NCBI GenBank assembly: GCA_029548715.1
Contig: JAKPMW010000322.1
Location: 1-15,249, forward strand
Direction of reading: 5' to 3'
Source: Spirochaetota bacterium
Lineage (GTDB): Bacteria; Spirochaetota; JAGLSM01; JAKPMW01
DNA length: 15,249 nt
Below are positions 1 to 5,523 of the stretch, piece by piece. How positions within the stretch are numbered: position 1 is the first letter of the stretch; each line of letters begins with the position of its first letter. The notes under the pieces are model-generated. The model saw nothing but the letters and a program-made list of their open reading frames with translations, made no database searches and had not been told where the DNA came from. The translations under genes were made by a program, and so were the position numbers.

Positions 1-260
1 GCGGCTCGCCAGCGGCGTTCGCCGGCAATGATCTCGAACTTGTCGCCCTTTTTTCTGAGGACGAGGGGCTCGATGATTCCGACGGAGCGGATGGAGGCAG
101 CGAGCTCCTCCAGTTCGTCCTGCCCGAAGTGTTTGCGGGGCTGGTCGCGGTTGGGGATGATCTCGTTGACAGCGATCTCGTTTGAGGTGGGGAGGGCGGG
201 CTTGGCCGGTTGCTGGGGGATGAGGGCCTCGAGACCGCGGCCGAGTGCTTTTTTAGCCAT
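1..260 (-). CDS. parB: ParB/Spo0J chromosome-partitioning protein (N-terminal part, runs off left edge)
   Basis: Eighty-six codons are visible, starting at the ATG at 260 and continuing past base 1. The N-terminus carries the typical ParB opening (AKKALGRGLEALIP), then the segment around residues 34-45 with NEIIPNRDQPRKHF, then ELAASIRSVGIIEPLVL, and the window stops inside the GERRxRA nucleotide-binding motif (AGERRWRA). In this family that motif belongs to the CTP-binding clamp that loads at parS and spreads along DNA near the origin. The start codon overlaps the last 8 bases of parA (ATGGCTAA), which implies translational coupling. The DNA-binding helix-turn-helix and the C-terminal dimer domain lie outside the window. 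I saw no parS-like 16-mer inside the window by reading. Confidence 0.95.
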   Translation of the reverse strand, partial: MAKKALGRGLEALIPQQPAKPALPTSNEIAVNEIIPNRDQPRKHFGQDELEELAASIRSVGIIEPLVLRKKGDKFEIIAGERRWRA

Positions 261-1014
261 TGTTGATCAGCTCCTCGGCGAGTTTGATGTAGCTGCGGGC
301 GCCGGCTCCGCTCGGGTCGTACTTGTCTATCGGGATTCCGTGGCTGGGGGCCTCGGAGATCTTGACGGTCCGCGGGATGATGGTCTGGAAGACCTTGTCC
401 TTGAAATAGGAGGTGACTTCCTCGACAACCTGGTTTGAAAGGTTGGTCCGGCTGTCATACATGGTCAGGAGGACTCCCTCGATAGCGAGTTCCGGATTCA
501 GGCTGTTTTGTACCAGACCGACCGTCTTCATCAGCTTGACCATTCCTTCGAGGGCGTAGTATTCGCACTGGATAGGGATCAGAACCGAGTCGGCCGCGGT
601 CAGGCCGTTCAATGTCAAAAGATCAAGGGCAGGCGGGCAGTCGATAATGATGAAGTCGTACTCGGTGGCCAGGGGACGCAGGGCCTTGCGCAGGCGGAAC
701 TCGCGCTCCGTGACAGAGGTCAGCTCGACCGAAACACCGGCCAGATGCGGGTTGACCGGGATAAGATCCAGATTGGGGACGGGTGTGCTGATGATCGCAT
801 CCTGTGGTGTTGCCTCATCCATCAGGATCTCGTACATCGAGGTCTGGTCTTCGCTGATGGTCATGCCCAGCCCGCTGCACGAGTTGCCCTGGGCGTCGAT
901 ATCGGCCAAAAGGACTCTCTTGCCAAAGGATGCCAGGGCTGATGCAAGATTGATGGAGGTAGTTGTCTTTCCTACACCGCCTTTTTGGTTTGATACTGCA
1001 ATGATTTTTCCCAT
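253..1014 (-). CDS. parA: ParA/Soj chromosome-partitioning ATPase
   Basis: 253 residues, the normal length for a chromosomal Soj-type ParA. The deviant Walker A motif KGGVGKTT occupies residues 11-18 and includes the signature lysine at 11; the Walker A' region reads LLADIDAQGN (about 35-44), and the Walker B-like strand is FIIIDCPPAL. There is no N-terminal helix-turn-helix, so this is the short chromosomal type and not the plasmid P1 type. ParA dimers bind DNA nonspecifically with ATP, and ParB stimulates hydrolysis to move origins apart. It lies 24 bases after rsmG and overlaps parB by 8 bases, so the three genes probably share a transcript. Confidence 0.97.
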   Translation of the reverse strand: MGKIIAVSNQKGGVGKTTTSINLASALASFGKRVLLADIDAQGNSCSGLGMTISEDQTSMYEILMDEATPQDAIISTPVPNLDLIPVNPHLAGVSVELTSVTEREFRLRKALRPLATEYDFIIIDCPPALDLLTLNGLTAADSVLIPIQCEYYALEGMVKLMKTVGLVQNSLNPELAIEGVLLTMYDSRTNLSNQVVEEVTSYFKDKVFQTIIPRTVKISEAPSHGIPIDKYDPSGAGARSYIKLAEELINNG

Positions 1015-1038
1015 GTCTCTCTGCTCCGTCTTGTTGTC

Positions 1039-1665
1039 TCAGGTCGTGATGCTGACCAGGGTTCGTTCGTGTGATTCATCGGGTGTCTTGAGGCTGTACG
1101 CTACGGTCTCGTACCTGATCTTTTTGGGCAGTGCCTTGAGTTCCTCCCGCACTGTAGTCATGCGCCCCTTGAAGGCAAAGATCTTTCCGCCCGGCTGGAG
1201 GTATTTTTTTCCCTCACGCAGGATCTTGTCGAGGGTGGCGAAGGCCCGGCAGACGAGGATGTCGCTGTTTCTTTCCGGCGGACTCGTGGCTGCGTCATGC
1301 ACCCTGGTATGTGGCAAATTTAGGTCCCGGATGCAGTTGTTCAAGAAATTAATTTTTTTGGCTTTCGTGTCGCAGAGGATGACCTCGGTCTCTGGTGCCA
1401 GGATCGAGATGATGATTCCCGGGAGACCGCCTCCGGTCCCGAGATCCGTGATTCGTCTGGCAGGCGGGAGCATGCGGGCGGCGAGGACAGAGTCAGCGAT
1501 ATGATGCGAGGCGGTATTTTCCAGCGAGGCGCGCGAGATCAGGTTGATCCGTTCGTTCCACTCGAGCAGGTATTCCATGTATGTGCTGATTCGGTCCAGC
1601 TCGGGGTCCGGCAGGGTGATGTTGTTTATTGCGAGCGCGCGGGAGATGGCTTCCCGTGAATTCAT
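1039..1665 (-). CDS. rsmG: 16S rRNA (guanine-N7) methyltransferase RsmG (GidB)
   Basis: 208 residues, the usual RsmG length. The N-terminal helical part has the family signature LLEWNERINLIS (33-44), followed by the SAM-binding glycine loop DLGTGGGLPGI (74-84), the acidic end of strand 2 (ILCDTKAKK) and the VCRAFATL segment. The known activity is N7 methylation of G527 in the 16S rRNA 530 loop, and loss of the enzyme gives low-level streptomycin resistance. The ATG at 1665 follows an AAGGA-like ribosome binding site. The order rsmG-parA-parB is the widespread origin-proximal arrangement, but the usual partner mnmG (gidA) is not upstream; a divergent small membrane protein gene is there instead. 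Confidence 0.95.
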   Translation of the reverse strand: MNSREAISRALAINNITLPDPELDRISTYMEYLLEWNERINLISRASLENTASHHIADSVLAARMLPPARRITDLGTGGGLPGIIISILAPETEVILCDTKAKKINFLNNCIRDLNLPHTRVHDAATSPPERNSDILVCRAFATLDKILREGKKYLQPGGKIFAFKGRMTTVREELKALPKKIRYETVAYSLKTPDESHERTLVSITT

Positions 1666-1685
1666 GGGTGGGGTCCTTGATCTGC

Positions 1686-1713
1686 TTGTCTATATTTCAG
1701 GATGCTTTATTAT
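1686..1713 (+). promoter_or_regulatory. Possible sigma-70-like promoter for the small membrane protein gene
   Basis: TTGTCT (1686-1691) and TATTAT (1708-1713) are separated by 16 bases in the 68-base gap between divergent rsmG and the plus-strand gene at 1734. Predicted transcription start is near 1720, leaving a short leader with a G-run (1725-1729) just before the ATG. This rests on box resemblance alone. Confidence 0.4.
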
Positions 1714-1733
1714 CGTACAAATTCGGGGGTTGC

Positions 1734-2009
1734 ATGAACCAGATCTTTGAAGTTTTGATGCTGCTTGCCTTCGGGGCGGCCTGGCCCTTTTCGATCCGCA
1801 AGTCCTGGGTCAGCGGTTCGACTGCGGGCAAGAGTATTGTCTTTCTCTGGGTTGTCCTGATCGGGTATCTCTCTGGGATTGCCAACAAGATCATCAACGA
1901 ACAGGTCGGGGACGGCGTGATCTGGTTTTACACCTGCAATACCCTGATGGTATCCATCGATACCGTGCTCTACTACCGTAACCGGAGACGTGAACGGCAT
2001 ACCCTCTGA
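1734..2009 (+). CDS. Small three-helix membrane protein, SemiSWEET/PQ-loop-like
   Basis: 91 residues with three hydrophobic segments at about 4-21, 34-52 and 62-81, and a very basic C-terminal tail (YRNRRRER). Helix 1 carries AAWPFSIRKS, where the W-P pair sits at the place of the PQ dipeptide of SemiSWEET and PQ-loop proteins, and the following GSTAGKSIVFL resembles the loop into helix 2. SemiSWEETs are three-helix sugar transporters that work as dimers. The match here is to architecture and motif position only, so the substrate is unknown and a different small membrane family is possible. I chose the ATG at 1734 because upstream in-frame starts would run through the promoter-like boxes and add residues that do not fit the fold. 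It diverges from rsmG. Confidence 0.65.
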   Translation: MNQIFEVLMLLAFGAAWPFSIRKSWVSGSTAGKSIVFLWVVLIGYLSGIANKIINEQVGDGVIWFYTCNTLMVSIDTVLYYRNRRRERHTL

Positions 2010-2076
2010 AGAGGTGTTGTTTTCATTCGTCGGCAACCAGCATGTTCTTGTAATCGCAGGTATCTGTCCCACACAG

Positions 2077-2115
2077 CTCTCGCAATACTCCGGGATAGAT
2101 CCCGTATTACGAGAG
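2077..2115 (+). other. Strong imperfect hairpin after the small membrane protein gene
   Basis: CTCTCG (2077-2082) pairs with CGAGAG (2110-2115), AATAC (2084-2088) with GTATT (2104-2108), and GGGA (2092-2095) with TCCC (2100-2103), leaving a C/A mismatch, a three-base left bulge (TCC) and a short TAGA loop. Outer CAG/CTG pairs (2074-2076 with 2119-2121) could extend it. No T-run follows, so it is not a classical intrinsic terminator. The rest of the 2010-2274 gap also holds a weaker hairpin (2186-2215) and a 12-base palindrome (2229-2240), but no gene that I can support. Confidence 0.5.
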
Positions 2116-2274
2116 TATCTGCTTTGTGCGGTCATACCTCTCCTGGCGTAATGTGCCATTCGGGAAGTGACGATATTGGGATATGGGCGTTTCTCCCTGA
2201 GAGAGGGGATGCGCCGTTTCCGGGTGTCTCATCCGGATGACCGGGACCCTTGATCCTCTGGGAGAGCATGAAGC

Positions 2275-2658
2275 ATGAAACGAATGCTGGCTGCAGTTTT
2301 TGTTTTTTGTTTTTGGGGAACAGTCCTCAGTCCGGCCAGTGAGCTGGTTGTCAGGAGTATCAGACTTCAGCCGCTTGGTCAGGGTGAAGCCAAGATGACG
2401 GTCACCCTCGAGAGCAGGGCCACCCTTGTGCTGTACTATGACAGTGTCCAGCCGGCACGACCGGATGTGCTTGAGACCTTCTGGTTCAGCGAGACATCGG
2501 ATGCCCGGACAGCGACGCACTCGTTTATCCTGCGTGAACTCGAGCCAGGGGTCGTCTACTATTTTCGTCTGGCCAGCTCCTGGCCCGGCGAGTTTCGCAC
2601 CGGGGTTATGCGCTGGACGATCCCCAAAGACAGCAAAGATGATGTCATAATAAAATAA
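2275..2658 (+). CDS. Small secreted protein with a fibronectin-III-like fold
   Basis: 127 residues. A basic start (MKR) and hydrophobic core to about residue 20 form a Sec signal peptide, with cleavage probably after SPAS or nearby; there is no lipobox cysteine. The mature part is about 100 residues with alternating strand-like segments and ends in ELEPGVVYYFRL, the tyrosine-corner motif (L.PG..Y.FR) of fibronectin type III domains, also seen in the N-terminal domain of purple acid phosphatases. There is no catalytic domain, so a binding or structural role outside the inner membrane is likely. A GGGAGA site lies 9 bases before the ATG. The downstream regulator gene begins 5 bases after its stop, so the two are probably co-transcribed. 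The specific function is unknown. Confidence 0.7.
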   Translation: MKRMLAAVFVFCFWGTVLSPASELVVRSIRLQPLGQGEAKMTVTLESRATLVLYYDSVQPARPDVLETFWFSETSDARTATHSFILRELEPGVVYYFRLASSWPGEFRTGVMRWTIPKDSKDDVIIK

Positions 2659-2663
2659 AATAC

Positions 2664-4223
2664 ATGTCGGAGTTAGTTGTGGGCGAGGGTGTCGGGCTGC
2701 TTGTGGTTGAGGATGACCGCTTTTCGTTTATGCGGGTCGAGCGGTTTTTGCAGTCCAGCCCCTCAACGCAGTTTGACATCGTCTGGGCCCGCTCCTGCAG
2801 CGAGGCCTCCCTTCGGCTTTCAGAAAACTCCTTTGACGTCTGCCTGGTTGATTACCAGCTTCCGGATGGGACGGGTACCTCGCTGATCCGTGAGATGAAC
2901 CGGCATCCCTTGGCGCCCCCCTGCATCATGCTGACTTCGCAGGAGGGCTATCAGACCGACCTCGAGGCCATGCAGGCAGGGGCGGTGGATTATCTTACCA
3001 AGGACAGGCTGGAGCCGGAAACCCTGGAGCGAGCCATCCGCTATGCCCTCAAAAACCGCAGGGTCGAAACTGCACTCCGTGAAAGTGAAGAGCGATATGC
3101 ACTGGTTGTGCGCGGGGCCAACGATGGGGTCTGGGACTGGAACCCCCAAAGCGGAAACCTGTATCTCTCAGCCCGCTGGAAGGAGATCATCGGGTATCAT
3201 GAGACCGAGTTTGATGAGAGCATGGACCACTGGTATACGTGTGTTCATCCCGACGACCTTCGGGAGGTGCGAGCATCCCTTGAAGGGTATCTGACCTCTT
3301 CCAGTCGACAGCTTTCAAGCGAATACAGAATGCGGCACAAGGATGGACATTGGGTCTGGGTGCGGGTCAAGGGACAGGCGGTATTTGGCCAGGACGGACA
3401 TGCCGTGCGGGTGGCCGGTTCGATGGGTGATATTACCGAGCGGCGTCAGGCGCTGGAGACATTGCGCATCCGTGAACAGGAACGGGAACTCAGGCTCCAG
3501 CGGATGGAAGAAGAGCTCAGGATGGCGCGCACCATTCAAAAACAGTTTCTCCCCCGGGCACTGCCTTCGGGAGAGGGATACAGGTACGCAGCCATTTACC
3601 AGCCAGCCGAGATGGTTGGGGGCGATCTGTATGACTTTTATATGGAAGAAACAGCCAGCATTGGATTTATCTGTGATGTCTCGGGGCACGGCGTTCCTTC
3701 GGCCCTGATATCGGGTATGGTCAAGGCGATATTTGAGGATGCAGCTTCGGTGGACGGTGATCCGGGGAGTATTCTCACAAGAATGAATGGCTTGCTGCAT
3801 GACAAGATGGGGACGTATTTTTTAACGGCAGCCTGTTTTCGTTTTTCTCATGCCAGCCGGGACTTGACCCTGGCTTCAGCGGGACACAATCCGCTCTTGC
3901 TTGTCAGGGAGGGCAGGGTTGAAGAGCTGGTGGCGCATGGCCGGGTTTTGGGTCCGTTTCCGGATTATGTCTATGTAACAGAGTCATGGAGGCTCAGGGC
4001 AGGGGATCGTATCCTGGCCTATACGGACGGAATCAATGAGTGTGTCCATTTCGAACCAGTCGAAGAACTCTATGGCGAAGAGCGTTTGATGCAATTTTTG
4101 GCAGGTCATGCCTCGCAGGATGGGGAGCGGTTGTTGCAGGAATTGCTTGAGTCTCTGCGCACATTTTCCGGGGATTCACCCTTTGAAGACGACGTAACTG
4201 CAATTGTTCTCGACATCAGATAA
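2664..4223 (+). CDS. Response regulator with REC, PAS and PP2C (RsbU/SpoIIE-type) phosphatase domains
   Basis: 519 residues in three domains. REC (about 10-128) has the acidic pair at D17-D18, the phospho-acceptor D63 in CLVDYQLPDG, T91 and K113 in YLTKD. PAS (about 138-264) has the PAS_3 pattern, with W and HPDD plus the closing GSMGDITERR. A coiled linker leads to a metal-dependent serine phosphatase (about 285-519) with all expected acidic residues: GGDLYDF (D321), DVSGHG (D338), SAGHN (406-409), YTDGINE (D455) and EDDVT (D510). Such proteins usually dephosphorylate an STAS anti-anti-sigma protein in partner-switching control, but no STAS or anti-sigma gene is nearby. The ATG at 2664 has a poor ribosome site; a GTG at 2679 has GGAG 6 bases before it and could be the real start. 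Confidence 0.93.
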   Translation: MSELVVGEGVGLLVVEDDRFSFMRVERFLQSSPSTQFDIVWARSCSEASLRLSENSFDVCLVDYQLPDGTGTSLIREMNRHPLAPPCIMLTSQEGYQTDLEAMQAGAVDYLTKDRLEPETLERAIRYALKNRRVETALRESEERYALVVRGANDGVWDWNPQSGNLYLSARWKEIIGYHETEFDESMDHWYTCVHPDDLREVRASLEGYLTSSSRQLSSEYRMRHKDGHWVWVRVKGQAVFGQDGHAVRVAGSMGDITERRQALETLRIREQERELRLQRMEEELRMARTIQKQFLPRALPSGEGYRYAAIYQPAEMVGGDLYDFYMEETASIGFICDVSGHGVPSALISGMVKAIFEDAASVDGDPGSILTRMNGLLHDKMGTYFLTAACFRFSHASRDLTLASAGHNPLLLVREGRVEELVAHGRVLGPFPDYVYVTESWRLRAGDRILAYTDGINECVHFEPVEELYGEERLMQFLAGHASQDGERLLQELLESLRTFSGDSPFEDDVTAIVLDIR

Positions 4224-4277
4224 ATCGACGATACTTCACGGCTTGTGGTGTTTCTCACACTATCAGAATGACCCGAA

Positions 4278-4709
4278 ATGGACAACAGATTCATGAAGAG
4301 CTATCGGAAAGAACTCTGGTTTGAAGCGCAACAGAGGCGGGAATTTTTCAATATCACCGGGCAGGTTGCCACATGCCTCAGGGAGAGCGGGATTCGTGAG
4401 GGCCTTATCCTTGTCAATGCCATGCACATTACCGCCAGCGTATTTATCAATGACGACGAGAGCGGGTTGCATCATGATTTTGAGGTCTGGCTTGAGGGGC
4501 TGGCGCCCGAAAAACCCTATGAGCGCTATCGGCATAATGGCTATGAGGACAACGGGGATGCCCATCTCAAGCGGACGATCATGGGACGTGAGGTGGTGGT
4601 TGCCGTAACCAATGGAGCGCTGGATCTTGGCCCCTGGGAACAGATTTTTTACGGAGAGTTTGACGGGATGCGGCGCAAGCGTGTCCTTGTCAAAATTATC
4701 GGCGAATAA
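4278..4709 (+). CDS. yjbQ: UPF0047/YjbQ family protein (thiamine-phosphate-synthase-like activity)
   Basis: 143 residues, the full family length. The diagnostic blocks are present: LVNAMHITASVFINDDESG (45-63), the histidine pair at 65-66, the RHN at 85-87, DNGDAHLKR (91-99), and LGPWEQIFYGEFDG (117-130), ending in KRVLVKIIGE. Known members are small trimeric proteins with conserved metal-binding histidines; a weak thiamine-phosphate synthase activity is described for E. coli YjbQ, but the physiological role is unsettled. The methionine at residue 6 (codon at 4293, MKSYRKELWFE) matches where most homologues begin, and neither start has a clear ribosome site, so the true start may be 4293. It stands 54 bases after the phosphatase gene with no visible link to it. 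Confidence 0.92.
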   Translation: MDNRFMKSYRKELWFEAQQRREFFNITGQVATCLRESGIREGLILVNAMHITASVFINDDESGLHHDFEVWLEGLAPEKPYERYRHNGYEDNGDAHLKRTIMGREVVVAVTNGALDLGPWEQIFYGEFDGMRRKRVLVKIIGE

Positions 4710-4756
4710 ACCGTGCCATATCCGGACCGGGTATGACGGATGATTCGATACACTGC

Positions 4757-4770
4757 ACCCCAAATGGGGT
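4757..4770 (+). promoter_or_regulatory. Small hairpin directly before the pcm ribosome binding site
   Basis: ACCCC (4757-4761) and GGGGT (4766-4770) form a five-pair stem with a four-base loop. The strong site AAAGGAG follows immediately (4771-4777), 7 bases before the pcm ATG. It may modulate translation, but the stem is short and this is only a suggestion. Confidence 0.3.
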
Positions 4771-4784
4771 AAAGGAGTGAAGCA

Positions 4785-5516
4785 ATGAAAAAGATGTTTC
4801 GAGTAACCGGAGTTGTCATGTGTCTTGTGGCCATGATTCTTCCCCTGACCGCCTATCAGTCATCACAGGCTGAGCTGGCACGCCGCAAGGCAGCAGTTGA
4901 CCGCTATCGCGCATCAGGTGTTTTTAGCGAAAAGGTGTATCAGGCTGTGATGAGTACCCCCCGCGAGTATTTCATGCCGGAGGGACAAAACCACATGACC
5001 TACGAAGAAGTGCCTGTGGCAATTGGCTGGGGTCAGACGATCACCAACCAGTGGTTTGTTGCCTACATGACCCACCTGCTTGATGTTCAGCCGACCGACA
5101 AGGTACTTGAGATCGGGTCTGGCTCGGGATACCAGGCAGCCATCCTCTGGCAGATCACGAAAAAGGTCTACACGATCGAGATCGTCAGCCAGCTTGCCGC
5201 CATCGCCAAGCAGCGCTGGCAGAGCCTTGGCTATAGCTCGGTTGTGGGCAAGGCTGCTGATGGGTATTATGGCTGGGCCGAGTACGGTCCCTTTGACAAG
5301 ATCGTTGTAACCTGCGCTGCCGACCATGTCCCGGTGTACCTGATGCAGCAGCTCAAGCCGGGCGGGGTGATGGTTATCCCCGTTGGCAATCCCTTTGACC
5401 GCCAGACCCTGCTCAAGATCACAAAAAATCTTGACGGCACGGTCAGGACCGAGCGCCTGCAGTCCGTAAAATTCGTTCCGTTTACGGGCAAGATGCTCGA
5501 GAAGTACGGGAAGTGA
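4785..5516 (+). CDS. pcm: Protein-L-isoaspartate O-methyltransferase-like protein with a signal peptide
   Basis: 243 residues. The core matches PCMT: the pre-motif GWGQTITNQWFVAYMT (81-96), SAM motif I KVLEIGSGSGYQAA (106-119), the acidic strand end YTIEI, and the post-motif QLKPGGVMVIPVG. PCMT repairs isoaspartyl damage in aged proteins using SAM. Unlike the cytosolic enzyme, it starts with a basic, then hydrophobic segment (MKKMFRVTGVVMCLVAMILP) followed by SSQA, a good Sec signal peptide or anchor with likely cleavage after A29. That would place a SAM-dependent enzyme in the periplasm, where SAM is not expected. AAGGAG lies 7 bases before the ATG. Only 7 bases separate it from the next gene, which encodes a membrane protein with a second SAM-type domain, so the products probably work together. 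Confidence 0.88.
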   Translation: MKKMFRVTGVVMCLVAMILPLTAYQSSQAELARRKAAVDRYRASGVFSEKVYQAVMSTPREYFMPEGQNHMTYEEVPVAIGWGQTITNQWFVAYMTHLLDVQPTDKVLEIGSGSGYQAAILWQITKKVYTIEIVSQLAAIAKQRWQSLGYSSVVGKAADGYYGWAEYGPFDKIVVTCAADHVPVYLMQQLKPGGVMVIPVGNPFDRQTLLKITKNLDGTVRTERLQSVKFVPFTGKMLEKYGK

Positions 5517-5523
5517 TGCCCTG

